Shown here: positions 33,518 to 41,447 of the stretch, piece after piece
How the letters are laid out: each line of letters starts with the position of its first letter
Numbering within the stretch: the stretch's first letter is position 1
From: Amycolatopsis sp. EV170708-02-1
GTDB lineage: Bacteria; Actinomycetota; Actinomycetes; Mycobacteriales; Pseudonocardiaceae
DNA: 64,000 nucleotides
Direction of reading: 5' to 3'
NCBI RefSeq assembly: GCF_022479115.1
Contig: NZ_CP092497.1
Location: 9,176,001-9,240,000 of the forward strand
Notes under the pieces: generated by a model
The model's input: only the letters and a program-made list of their open reading frames with translations
What the model was told of the DNA's origin: nothing
Databases searched by the model: none
Program-made: the position numbers and the translations under genes

Positions 33518-34033
33518 ATGAAGATCAAGGCCAAGGTCGCCGCCGTCGCGGTGCTCGCCGTCGCCGCGGGAACGCTGGGGGCGACACAGGCGACGGCGGC
33601 GCAGGCCCCGTCGTCCGGCTCGGTCGTCCTCGGGTCGGCGGGCGGTCCGCTGACGTTTCCGGGCTACGAAGGCGATCCGGTCCGGTTCGACTTCGCCGCC
33701 TTCGGCGATCCCGGGAAGTCGTCCGGCCGGTTCCACGTGAATCATCTGACCAAGGACGGAAAGCCCTTCGCCGATTTCGAGGGCAAGGTCGACTGCGTCT
33801 CGCGGGAAGGCGACATCGCGGTCCTGACCGGCGTGATCGAACGCGCCGACATCCCCGGGCTCCCGGTGAACCTGGTCGGGCGCCGGGTCGGCTTCTCGGT
33901 GCGGGACGTGCCGGGCGGTCACGACCGGATCGGCTGGAGCTGGGCCGTCGGGGGCTTCGATCAGGACACGCTGCGCTGCACGGCCCCGATCCCGTTCTTC
34001 GAAACGAGCACGGGCGGCTACCTCGTGCGGTGA
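33518..34033 (+). CDS. Small secreted protein of unknown function
   Basis: 171 residues. Signal peptide KIKAKVAAVAVLAVAAGTLG, ending ATQATAAQA. The mature domain is beta-rich, with VRFDFAAFGD, GRFHVNHLTKDGKPFADFEG, a cysteine in KVDCVSREGD, another in LRCTAPIPF, and a final GGYLVR. It reads like a secreted repetin-type or reaction-centre barrel protein, but I do not recognise a family. Strong RBS GGAGGGA before ATG 33518. Its stop overlaps an in-frame GTG of the next gene. Confidence 0.7.
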   Translation: MKIKAKVAAVAVLAVAAGTLGATQATAAQAPSSGSVVLGSAGGPLTFPGYEGDPVRFDFAAFGDPGKSSGRFHVNHLTKDGKPFADFEGKVDCVSREGDIAVLTGVIERADIPGLPVNLVGRRVGFSVRDVPGGHDRIGWSWAVGGFDQDTLRCTAPIPFFETSTGGYLVR

Positions 34034-34041
34034 ATCGGCTT

Positions 34042-34064
34042 GACCCTCTCGCCACGGGAGGGTC
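34042..34064 (+). promoter_or_regulatory. MerR-type promoter-operator
   Basis: TTGACC at 34040-34045 is a good -35. GACCCTC (34042-34048) and GAGGGTC (34058-34064) form a dyad in the long 19-base spacer before GAGTCT (34065-34070), the arrangement of MerR/TipA-regulated promoters. Transcription would start at or next to the ATG at 34078. Confidence 0.65.
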
Positions 34065-34077
34065 GAGTCTTGGCCGC

Positions 34078-34413
34078 ATGAAGAATCGGACCGTGTACCG
34101 GGCGGAGGACGGCGAGCACGTCGGCTACGTCGTCCCCGCGCCGGAAACCCGTTGGCAGGCACTGACCGTTTTCGGCTACCCGCTCGGCGGGCCCGCCGCC
34201 TTCGACGACTCCGTCGCGCTGCTGGAGGCCGAGGGGCTGGCCATCCTCGCCGAGCGCTGGTCGGTCCGGCACGGCGAGGACTGGTTCACCTGCAGGCTGG
34301 TCGAAACCTCGCCGGAAGCCGTCGTCGTGCGGATCGAGGACTTCGGGGCCGAGGACTTCGGCAAGCACATCAGGCTCGAACGTCCTGGACCTGAGGTGCT
34401 GAAGCGTGCTTGA
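34078..34413 (+). CDS. Small protein of unknown function under a MerR-type promoter
   Basis: 111 residues, no signal or membrane segment. It starts KNRTVYRAEDGEHVGYVVPA, with a charged core RWSVRHGEDWFTCRLVETSP and RIEDFGAEDFGKHIRLE. I do not recognise it. ATG 34078 is chosen because the promoter lies just upstream; a GTG at 34030 overlapping the previous stop would put the promoter inside the coding region. Its 3' end overlaps the convergent GT87 gene by 44 bases. Confidence 0.65.
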   Translation: MKNRTVYRAEDGEHVGYVVPAPETRWQALTVFGYPLGGPAAFDDSVALLEAEGLAILAERWSVRHGEDWFTCRLVETSPEAVVVRIEDFGAEDFGKHIRLERPGPEVLKRA

Positions 34414-35917
34414 CCGCGTGTAGGTCGGGGGCGCCGTCGAGGAATCCGCCGATCGGATCGTCGTCCCCGGCGAGGCGGACCGGGTCTTTGCGTGGCTGGA
34501 AGATGTCGCGGATCACCAGCGCGCAAAGGCCCAGCACCGCCAGGTCGCGGACCACGACGGCGCCGAGGAACCAGTCCTGGGGAAGGCCTTTGTTGTCGAC
34601 GCCGAGGTAGTACATCATCCGCGGCGCCCAGACCAGCGCGTCGAGGATCATCCAGCCGAGCAGCAGCCGCCAGCGCGGGATCGCGAGCACCGCCAGCGGA
34701 ACGAGCCACAGCGAGTACTGGGGGCTCCACACCTTGTTGGTCAGCAGGAACGCGGCCACCACGAGGAAGGCGAGCTGGCCGAGCCGCGGACGGCGCGGCG
34801 CCTTCAGCGCGACGTAGCCGATGCCGGCGCAGGCGGCGAGGAACAGCACCGCGACGACGGCGTTGAGCACGACCGGTGTCTCGCCCGTGGCGAGCTTCCC
34901 GTCGAAACCGGCCCAGCCGGACAGATGGGAGATCACGTTGTAGAGCGAGTCCGGATCCATGGGGCGTGCCGTGTTGAGCCGGAAGAACTCCCACCAGCCG
35001 GTCGGTGCGACGAGCGCGAACGGGACGTTGACCACCACGAACGTCGTCACGGCCAGCCCGGCGGTGAGCGCCCACTTCTTGACCTTGCCCGCGCGCAGGC
35101 AGAGGAAGAACAACGGAATGAGCAGGAGCAGCGGATACAGCTTCGCCGCCGCGCCGAGGCCGAGCAGGAGCCCCGCGACGTCGGGCCATCGCCGGGACCA
35201 GGCGAGCAGCGCGAGGGCGGTGAACGCGGTCGCGATGGCGTCGAAGTTGGTGAAGACGTGCACCAGCACCAGCGGCGAGATCGCGACCAGCGCGGCGTCC
35301 CACGGACGGCGTTTCAGCGATCGGCCGGTGGCCCACACCGTGACGAGCCAGGCCAGCGCGAGCCACAGTGCCGAGATGTTGAAGTACACGGCCACCGGGA
35401 GCGCGCTGGGCAGCCAGCCCGCTTCCGCGACCGAGAGCCAGGCTTCGGTGAGCTTCGCGTTGATCCACTGGAACAGGCCGGTCGCCACCGGGTACTCCAT
35501 GTACCGGGTGGTCTCCTTCGCCGTTCCCTCGTTTTCGGTCCACGAGGTCACGTACGGGAAGGTGTCCGGATCGTTCAGCCGCTCGGAGCTGTAGAGCGGG
35601 ACGATGTCCGAGTAGCACATCGCGACGAACGGGCGGCCAGCCCGCCAGTCGAGCTGGTGGGCGCCGGAGTCGTCGGTGTACTGCTGGATGCACGACGCCT
35701 TGCCGAACCACGAGAGCACCAGCGCGAGGCAGGCCAGCAGCAGCCCGACCCGCTGCGGTGACCAGAACCAGTGCCGCCCGACGGCCGCGTGCTCGCCGAG
35801 CGGGCCGCCGATCGGCCGGGTGGCCGCGGCCACGAGCGGCTCGTTCCAGCTCGGGATGACCCGCTCGCCGGGGGTGAGGGAGAGCGGAGCCTCGGGCTGG
35901 GTCGTCTGGTCGGACAC
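34370..35917 (-). CDS. GT87/DUF2029 membrane glycosyltransferase
   Basis: 515 residues with about ten to twelve membrane helices. After a cytoplasmic N-terminus the first helix is VGLLLACLALVLSWFGK; an outer loop has DIVPLYSSERL and YMEYPVATGLFQWINAKL. LAWLVTVWATGR, GLGAAAKLYPLLLLIPLFFL and LTNKVWSPQYSLWLVPLAVL are typical of GT87, polyprenyl-phosphate-dependent mannosyl or arabinosyl transferases (GT-C). It matches the position of Rv0051 between ponA and rpsF in mycobacteria. GTG start. Acceptor unknown; an envelope glycan is likely. Confidence 0.86.
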   Translation of the reverse strand: MSDQTTQPEAPLSLTPGERVIPSWNEPLVAAATRPIGGPLGEHAAVGRHWFWSPQRVGLLLACLALVLSWFGKASCIQQYTDDSGAHQLDWRAGRPFVAMCYSDIVPLYSSERLNDPDTFPYVTSWTENEGTAKETTRYMEYPVATGLFQWINAKLTEAWLSVAEAGWLPSALPVAVYFNISALWLALAWLVTVWATGRSLKRRPWDAALVAISPLVLVHVFTNFDAIATAFTALALLAWSRRWPDVAGLLLGLGAAAKLYPLLLLIPLFFLCLRAGKVKKWALTAGLAVTTFVVVNVPFALVAPTGWWEFFRLNTARPMDPDSLYNVISHLSGWAGFDGKLATGETPVVLNAVVAVLFLAACAGIGYVALKAPRRPRLGQLAFLVVAAFLLTNKVWSPQYSLWLVPLAVLAIPRWRLLLGWMILDALVWAPRMMYYLGVDNKGLPQDWFLGAVVVRDLAVLGLCALVIRDIFQPRKDPVRLAGDDDPIGGFLDGAPDLHAVKHASAPQVQDVRA

Positions 35918-35975
35918 GTGGCGGATGTTAGCGCCTGACCGGGTGACCGCCCGGTGATGTCGCCGCTCGGCTCCG

Positions 35976-36059
35976 TGGACGACACGCGTGACCAGCCGGA
36001 CGACACGCGTGATTAAACGGACGACACACGTGATCGGCCGGACGGCGCGAGTGTCCGCC
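35976..36059. repeat. Four tandem 21-bp units
   Basis: Units start at 35976, 35997, 36018 and 36039. Each reads like CGGACGACACGCGTGA plus five variable bases; the fourth is more diverged. The same unit occurs at 46764-46915 and, in a variant, at 55630-55690 and 58125-58220. Confidence 0.75.
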
Positions 36060-36062
36060 GTC

Positions 36063-36092
36063 AGGTGATGTCGCCGCTTTCGTAGAACCCGG
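36063..36092. repeat. 30-bp direct repeat, left copy
   Basis: Identical over 30 bases to 36517-36546, which is the 3' end of the ROK gene on the minus strand. A 15-base shorter copy (GGTGATGTCGCCGCT) lies at 35953-35967. Confidence 0.85.
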
Positions 36093-36100
36093 TCGGCGAT

Positions 36101-36445
36101 CTACTGGTGTCCGCAGGCCCACTTCCAGGTGGCGTCCCCGTATGCCTTCGCCGCGGTATCGGGGTCTTTGCCGCGAGCCGGCATCGCTGTCCGGTCGGCC
36201 ATTTCAGGTGTCAGAACGGTGCGGGCGAGTCCGCTGATCGCGAGCGCGGACCCCGCGCTGCAGAAATTTTTCGCCGCCTCGAACATCTCGTCATAGGTGC
36301 GTGGGGAGTTCGGTACGAACCCCGCGCTCTTCATCGCGGTCGTCCATTCGGCCTTGGGGTCGGGAGGGGACACGGCAGTGCTGCATCCGGGCAGCAGAAC
36401 CCCGCAGGTCACGGTGATGATCGCGATGATCGTCCTGGCGCGCAA
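36101..36445 (-). CDS. Small lipoprotein between two direct repeats
   Basis: 114 residues. Signal TIIAIITVTCGVLLPGC with lipobox LLPGC, then a short helical domain with cysteines in KNFCSAGSAL and KWACGHQ that can pair. TTG at 36445 is the start, with AAGGGGAG five bases upstream; no other start gives a signal. The gene lies wholly between the 30-bp direct repeats. I do not recognise a family. Confidence 0.7.
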   Translation of the reverse strand: MRARTIIAIITVTCGVLLPGCSTAVSPPDPKAEWTTAMKSAGFVPNSPRTYDEMFEAAKNFCSAGSALAISGLARTVLTPEMADRTAMPARGKDPDTAAKAYGDATWKWACGHQ

Positions 36446-36514
36446 CTGACTCCCCTTGCTGCCGAATGTCGATGCAAGGTCGTCACGGGAGCCTCGTCCG
36501 TTACAAGCGAGTTC

Positions 36515-37591
36515 CTAGGTGATGTCGCCGCTTTCGTAGAACCCGGCCAGCACCTCCGCCGCCGCGCCGAACGCGACGACGTCGTCGCCCATCTCGTCGA
36601 GATCCACCTGGATCCGTTGCCAGTGCGGCAAAGGCAGGAGCTCCCGCAGCCGCGCGGCGACGGTGTCGCGGTACACCTCGGGTTCCGCGCGCACCGAACG
36701 TCCGGTCAGCACGACCCGTTCGAGGTCGAGGACCTGGACGAGGTCGGCGAGCCCGATCGCCAGCAGCCCGGCCGCCTCCTCCGTGGTCGCCGCCGCGTTG
36801 TGCAGCACCTCGACGCAGCCGCGGCGGCCGCACGCGCAGCGCGGTCCGTCGAAGGCGAGCGTGGTGTGCCCGAATTCGCCCGCGTTGGTGCGCGGCCCGC
36901 GGTACAGCCTGCCGTCGATCAGCAGGCCGACGCCGATCCCGGTGCCGACGAGCACGACGGCGGTCGCGGCCTGGTCGCCCTCCGGCCAGTGCTGGGCGAA
37001 GGCGGCGGCGTTGGTGTTCTTGTCGAGCCGCACGGGCAGCCCGGTGCGTTTCGCCAGCAGGTCGCGCAGGGGCACGTCGTGCCAGCCCGGCATGTTCGTG
37101 GCGTCCCGGACCACTCCTTCGTGGTGATCGAGCGGGCCGACGCTGCCGACGCCGAGCCCGAGGACATGCTCGACGCCGCCGAGCAGCGCTTCGGCCGCTT
37201 CGCCGAGCGCGGAAACGGCCTGGCCGGGGGTGAATCCCGGCGTCAGCGGGCCGCCACGCGACGCGATGATCTTCCCGGTCAGGTCGGTCATGACCACCCG
37301 GAAGGAGTCCCGGTCGAGCTGGGCGCCGAGCGCGTGGCGGGCGTCCGCGCGGACGCGCAGCAGGGTGCGCGGCTTGCCGACACCCGACGCGGGCTGGCGT
37401 TCTTCGTCCAGCAGGCCGGCTTCGAGCAGTTCGGGGACGATCTTCGAGACGGCCTGCTGGGTGAGCCGGGTGCGTTCGGCGAGTTCGACGCGGCTGAGGC
37501 CGCCCGCGCGCAGGATATGCGTGAGCAGCAGTGTCCGATTGTGCTGGCGCAGGCCGCGCAGATTGACCCCGGTCTCCGGCATAGCGCGCAT
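36515..37591 (-). CDS. ROK-family regulator with zinc motif
   Basis: 358 residues. Winged helix near the N-terminus (LRQHNRTLLLTHILRAGGLS, RVELAERTRLTQQAVSKIVP), then the ROK domain with GVGSVGPLDHHEGVV, LDKNTNAAAFAQHW, VLVGTGIGVGLLIDG and the zinc motif CACGRRGCVE. A sugar-responsive repressor by family. CAACACTGTTG in the divergent gap is a likely operator. The neighbour is a Gfo/Idh oxidoreductase, its probable target. Its last 30 bases are duplicated at 36063-36092. Confidence 0.9.
   Translation of the reverse strand: MRAMPETGVNLRGLRQHNRTLLLTHILRAGGLSRVELAERTRLTQQAVSKIVPELLEAGLLDEERQPASGVGKPRTLLRVRADARHALGAQLDRDSFRVVMTDLTGKIIASRGGPLTPGFTPGQAVSALGEAAEALLGGVEHVLGLGVGSVGPLDHHEGVVRDATNMPGWHDVPLRDLLAKRTGLPVRLDKNTNAAAFAQHWPEGDQAATAVVLVGTGIGVGLLIDGRLYRGPRTNAGEFGHTTLAFDGPRCACGRRGCVEVLHNAAATTEEAAGLLAIGLADLVQVLDLERVVLTGRSVRAEPEVYRDTVAARLRELLPLPHWQRIQVDLDEMGDDVVAFGAAAEVLAGFYESGDIT
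36517..36546. repeat. 30-bp direct repeat, right copy (3' end of the ROK gene)
   Basis: Same 30 bases as 36063-36092, here coding for the C-terminal residues of the ROK protein. The copies are 454 bases apart and bracket the lipoprotein gene. Confidence 0.85.
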
Positions 37592-37614
37592 CCTGCCATG
37601 ACTGGCCGATTACG

Positions 37615-37625
37615 CAACACTGTTG
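37615..37625. promoter_or_regulatory. Candidate operator between ROK gene and oxidoreductase
   Basis: CAACACTGTTG, a perfect palindrome about a central C, 12 bases before the ATG at 37638 in the short divergent gap. Confidence 0.55.
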
Positions 37626-37637
37626 TTTAATGGGGTC

Positions 37638-38699
37638 ATGGCTGACTTGCGAGTGGGGATCTTCGGATACGGCACCGGCGGGCGCGTCTTCCACGCGCCG
37701 CTGGTCGACGCGACACCGGGGCTGACCCCGGCCGCCGTCGTCACCTCGAACCCGGACCGGGTCGCGCAGGCACGCGCCGACTATCCGGCCGCCGACGTGC
37801 TGCCGGACGCGGACGCGTTGTTCGCGAAGGCGGGCGAGCTGGACCTGGTGGTCGTCAGCACGCCGAACCGCACGCACGTCCCGCTCGCACTCCGGGCGAT
37901 CGAGGCGGGCCTGCCCGTCGTCGTCGACAAGCCCTTCGCGCCGACGGCGGCCGAAGCGTCGAAGGTCGTCGAAGCCGCGAAGGCCAAGGGCGTCGGGCTG
38001 ACGGTGTTCCAGAACCGCCGGTTCGACTCGGACTTCCTCACCGTCCGGAAGGTCCTCGACGAGGGCCGCCTCGGCGACGTCTTCCGCTTCGAGTCGCGCT
38101 ACGACCGCTGGGTGCCGAAGCCGCGGGACAACTGGCGCGAGTTCGGTGACCCCGCCGAGGCCGGCGGGCTCCTCTACGACCTCGGCGCGCATATCGTCGA
38201 CCAGGCGCTGCAGCTGTTCGGCCCGGTCTCCGAGGTCTACGCGGAGGTCGACAGGCGCCGCGCCGGGGTGTCGGTCGACGACGACGCCTTCGTCGCACTC
38301 CAGCACACCAACGGCGTGCGTTCGCACCTGTGGGCGTCCGCGCTCGCGGGCACCCGGAACCCGCGATTCCGCGTGCTCGGCGACAAGGCGACCTTCACGA
38401 AGTACGGCCTCGACGTCCAGGAGCCGCAGATCAAGGAGGGGCTGCGGCCCGGCGACCCCGGCTGGGGTGTCGAACCGTCGTCGGACGCCGGCGTGCTCGG
38501 CGTGAACGACGACGTCGAGACCGTGCCCACCGAGGTCGGCCGGTACGAGGACTTCTACGCGCAGGTGCGCGACGCGCTGCTCGGCAAGGGCGGCTTCCCG
38601 GTCGATCCCGCCTCCGCCGTCGAGACGCTCCGGGTCATCGAAGCCGCCCACCTCGCGGGTGCCGAACGGCGCGTCGTCACCCTCCAGCCCAGGGGCTGA
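37638..38699 (+). CDS. Gfo/Idh/MocA-family NAD(P)-dependent oxidoreductase
   Basis: 353 residues. N-terminal Rossmann motif GIFGYGTGGRVFHAPLVDA, then VVVSTPNRTHVPLALRAIEA and the family signature VVDKPFAPTAAEA near 95. The C-terminal half has DRWVPKPRDNWREFG and the catalytic-region histidine in LYDLGAHIVDQALQLFG. Such enzymes oxidise or reduce sugars and inositols. The divergent ROK regulator suggests a sugar substrate. Its TGA is the TGA of the left end of a palindromic repeat. Confidence 0.9.
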   Translation: MADLRVGIFGYGTGGRVFHAPLVDATPGLTPAAVVTSNPDRVAQARADYPAADVLPDADALFAKAGELDLVVVSTPNRTHVPLALRAIEAGLPVVVDKPFAPTAAEASKVVEAAKAKGVGLTVFQNRRFDSDFLTVRKVLDEGRLGDVFRFESRYDRWVPKPRDNWREFGDPAEAGGLLYDLGAHIVDQALQLFGPVSEVYAEVDRRRAGVSVDDDAFVALQHTNGVRSHLWASALAGTRNPRFRVLGDKATFTKYGLDVQEPQIKEGLRPGDPGWGVEPSSDAGVLGVNDDVETVPTEVGRYEDFYAQVRDALLGKGGFPVDPASAVETLRVIEAAHLAGAERRVVTLQPRG

Positions 38700-38773
38700 A
38701 GGGGACTTTCACCGCATCAGATGCAGCGAAAGGGCCCTTCACCGCATGTCACGCGGTGAAGGGCCCTTTCAGC
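38695..38773. repeat. Dispersed intergenic palindrome between oxidoreductase and PBP genes
   Basis: GCTGAA and TTCAGC form the outer ends. The inner stem has GAAAGGGCCCTTCACCGC (38728-38745) and GCGGTGAAGGGCCCTTTC (38753-38770), 18 bp perfect, loop ATGTCAC. It fills the whole space between two convergent genes and can end both. Confidence 0.85.
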
Positions 38774-41286
38774 TACTCGGTATCGCCTCTGCCGCCCCGG
38801 CCGGGACCCCCGTTGCCGCCCTCTTCGTTGTTCTCACTGGACGTAGGCGGGTTCTTCGAGCTGGAAGGCGGGTCCTCTTCGTTCCGCGAAGACGAAGGCC
38901 CGGTCGACGGGCCGGTCGACGGCGTGCCGGTCTCGGTCGAGCCCTCGTCCTCGTCCGGCGGGGTCTGCGTCGACGGGACGGTGTTGCTGTCGTCTCCGCC
39001 GATGATCTTGACCTTGTCGAAGCGCTCCCCCGGTTTCCCGTTCAGGTACAGGGAAAGGAACTTCTGCCAGATCGGCCCGGCGATCGTCGACCCGAAGATC
39101 GACTTGCCGTTCTTGCCCTTCAGCGCCTTGTCGCCGTCGCCGCCGACCCACACCGCGGCCGAGATCGACGGCGTGTAGCCGACCATCCAGGTCTGCGAGT
39201 TGGCGTCCTTCGCCGACGCGGGCTCGCCCGGCCGGTAGGTGTGCTGCTGGGTCCCGGTCTTGCCGGCGCACTCGTGGTTGTTGGGGCACTTGAGCTTCGA
39301 GAACGGGATGACACCCTTGAGCGATTCGGTGACGTTGCCGGCGATCTGCTTGCTCTTGTCGGCGTCGTCGGCGAACGCGGGCTTCGCCTCTTCCGGGGCC
39401 GAGTACGCGGCCTCGTCCTGCGAGTTGGTCACCTTGACGACGAAGTGCTTGTCCCGCCGCTGGCCCTCGCCCGCGAAGGTGGCGTACGCGGCGGCCATGT
39501 CCTCCGGGGTGACGGCCGTCTTGCCACCGCCGAGCGCGATGTTGTTGTCGGCGAACAGTTCGGAGACACCCTCGGGCGCGGGTTTGATCCCGGCGTCCTT
39601 GGCGGCCTGTGCCACCGGCCCGGGTTTGGTCACGTTCACGACCATGTCGTAGAACACCGTGTTCGCGGAGCGCTGCATCGCTTCGGACACCGTGCACTGC
39701 GCCGAACACGAGCTGCCGGGACCGGCGTTCCGGATCGTCTGCTTCCCGAACTGCCGGTTGTTGGAGCCGTCGAACGTCGAATTGATGCCGCCCTTGCCGA
39801 GCTGCATGTACGCGGTGAGGTCGAACGGCTTCATCGACGATCCGGGGTTCTGCGGTGTGTTCGCCCAGTCACGGCCCTTTTGGTCCTTGCCGTTGGGCCC
39901 CTTCACGATGGACGGGCCACCGTAGTACGCCTTCACGCCGCCGGTCTTGGGGTCGATCGCGACGAGCGCGTTGAGCAGGTTCTCGTCGGTCTGGCCCTTC
40001 ATCCCCTCGGCCACCGCCTGCTCGGCCGCGGCCTGCGCCTTCGGGTCGATGGTCGTGTAGACCTTGTAGCCGCCCCGGTAGTAGACGTCGTCGGTGATGC
40101 CGTTCGCGGCGAGCTCCTCCTTGACCTTGTCGCGGATGAACGGGTTGACCACCCCGGCCTGCTGCTTGTCCTCCTGCGGGATCGGCGTCGGGAACTGCAG
40201 GTTCGCGCGGTCGGCGGCGGAGAGGAAACCGTTCTGCACCATCCGGTTCAGCGCGACGGTCCAGCGTTCGTTGGCGACCTTCGGGTTCTCCGAGCGGCCC
40301 GGCTGCTGGATGAGGCCCGCGAGGAGCGCCGCCTCGGACGCGTTCAGCTCGCCGGCGGGCTTGCCGAAGAACGCCTGCGCGGCCGACTCGATCCCGTACG
40401 CGCCGCGCCCGAAGTAGATGATGTTCAGGTACGCCGTGATGATGTCCTTCTTCTCGTACGTCTGGTTCATCTTGAAGGACTTGGCGAGTTCGGTCCATTT
40501 ACGGGCGAGCGACGACTCGTCGTCCCCGCTGGCGACCTTGATGTACTGCTGGGAGATGGTCGAACCACCGCCCTTGCCCGCGGTCACCTGGTTGTAGACC
40601 GCGCGCAGGATGCCGCCGATGTCGAAGCCGGAGTTCGTCTCGAAGGAGGCGTCCTCGGTGGCGATCACGGCCTTCTTGACGATGTCCGGGATCTGCTCCG
40701 GCGTCAGGATCTGCCGGTTGCCGCCCTTGGGGACGTCCTTGCCCATCTCGGTGTTGTCGGCGTAGTAGTACGTCACCGCCTGGCCCTGCGTGGCCGCGAC
40801 GGACTGCGGCGACGGCACGTCGACGGCGAAGTAGGTGATCACGAACGCGATCGCCGGGATGACGACGAACAGGCAGAACAGCGCGAGCAGCACCCGCCGG
40901 ATGCGTCTCCACCGGCGCTTCTTGCGCTGGGCCGGGGTGAGGATCGGCTTCCCGTTCTCGTCGGTCTCCGGGCCGTACTGCTCGTCGTCGTACGGCTCTT
41001 CGTACCCGCGATCGGTGGTGCCGTTGTGCTCGTGATGGGTGATGAGGTCCGGCTCGTGCTGCGGCGCGACCGGCGGCCGCTGCGGACGGCGCGGGGGCGG
41101 CTGCTGCTGGGACGGACCCTGGCGCTGCCACGGTGCCTGACCGGGCCCCTGCGGCCCGGGACCCTGGCGCTGCCCGTACCCCGGGGGCGGACCGGCGGGG
41201 CGACGGGGCGGTCCGGCCGGGCGTTGCGGACGACGGGCGGGGTCAGGGTCCTGACCTGGCCATCCGCCGTGGGGATCGTCGTTCAC
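38773..41286 (-). CDS. Bifunctional class A penicillin-binding protein (PonA type)
   Basis: 837 residues. Cytoplasmic Pro/Gln/Arg-rich N-terminus (about 1-130), one membrane helix (about 132-154), GT51 transglycosylase with ATEDASFETNSGFD near 209-222 and GKGGGSTISQQYIK near 237-250, then the transpeptidase: SSMK with Ser483, SAN at 540-542 and KTGT at 676-679. The tail is Thr/Ser/Pro/Glu-rich. In GT motif I the usual His is Asn. It polymerises and crosslinks peptidoglycan. It sits at the ponA1 place of the mycobacterial order. GTG 41286 starts NDDPHGGWPG, like its paralogue next door. Confidence 0.95.
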   Translation of the reverse strand: MNDDPHGGWPGQDPDPARRPQRPAGPPRRPAGPPPGYGQRQGPGPQGPGQAPWQRQGPSQQQPPPRRPQRPPVAPQHEPDLITHHEHNGTTDRGYEEPYDDEQYGPETDENGKPILTPAQRKKRRWRRIRRVLLALFCLFVVIPAIAFVITYFAVDVPSPQSVAATQGQAVTYYYADNTEMGKDVPKGGNRQILTPEQIPDIVKKAVIATEDASFETNSGFDIGGILRAVYNQVTAGKGGGSTISQQYIKVASGDDESSLARKWTELAKSFKMNQTYEKKDIITAYLNIIYFGRGAYGIESAAQAFFGKPAGELNASEAALLAGLIQQPGRSENPKVANERWTVALNRMVQNGFLSAADRANLQFPTPIPQEDKQQAGVVNPFIRDKVKEELAANGITDDVYYRGGYKVYTTIDPKAQAAAEQAVAEGMKGQTDENLLNALVAIDPKTGGVKAYYGGPSIVKGPNGKDQKGRDWANTPQNPGSSMKPFDLTAYMQLGKGGINSTFDGSNNRQFGKQTIRNAGPGSSCSAQCTVSEAMQRSANTVFYDMVVNVTKPGPVAQAAKDAGIKPAPEGVSELFADNNIALGGGKTAVTPEDMAAAYATFAGEGQRRDKHFVVKVTNSQDEAAYSAPEEAKPAFADDADKSKQIAGNVTESLKGVIPFSKLKCPNNHECAGKTGTQQHTYRPGEPASAKDANSQTWMVGYTPSISAAVWVGGDGDKALKGKNGKSIFGSTIAGPIWQKFLSLYLNGKPGERFDKVKIIGGDDSNTVPSTQTPPDEDEGSTETGTPSTGPSTGPSSSRNEEDPPSSSKNPPTSSENNEEGGNGGPGRGGRGDTE

Positions 41287-41393
41287 TGGGACGTCCTCCG
41301 AACCTTCCGTGGGTGAGCGCGGTCCTGCGGTCGCAGGTCTCCTTCTACTTAAGACGTATCGGATCGGTTCAGGTTCACCGGTGCCACGAAAAA

Positions 41394-41423
41394 AGGTGTG
41401 CCGGGCACCCGCCCGGCACACCT
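41394..41423 (-). terminator. Intrinsic terminator between the two PBP genes
   Basis: AGGTGTGCCGGGC at 41394-41406 and GCCCGGCACACCT at 41411-41423, loop ACCC. On the minus strand TTTTTT follows. It lies 25 bases after the stop of the upstream PBP gene, so the two PBPs are separate transcripts. Confidence 0.9.
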
Positions 41424-41447
41424 TTCATCACGTGCTCAGCCCGATCG

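Noticed and set aside
35976..36059. CRISPR array
   Set aside because: 21-bp units are contiguous, with no unique spacers of 30 or more bases and no cas genes.
36063..36546. Prophage or integrative element attachment sites
   Set aside because: The direct repeat is real, but only 454 bases and one lipoprotein gene lie between copies, with no integrase; kept only as a duplication or insertion footprint.
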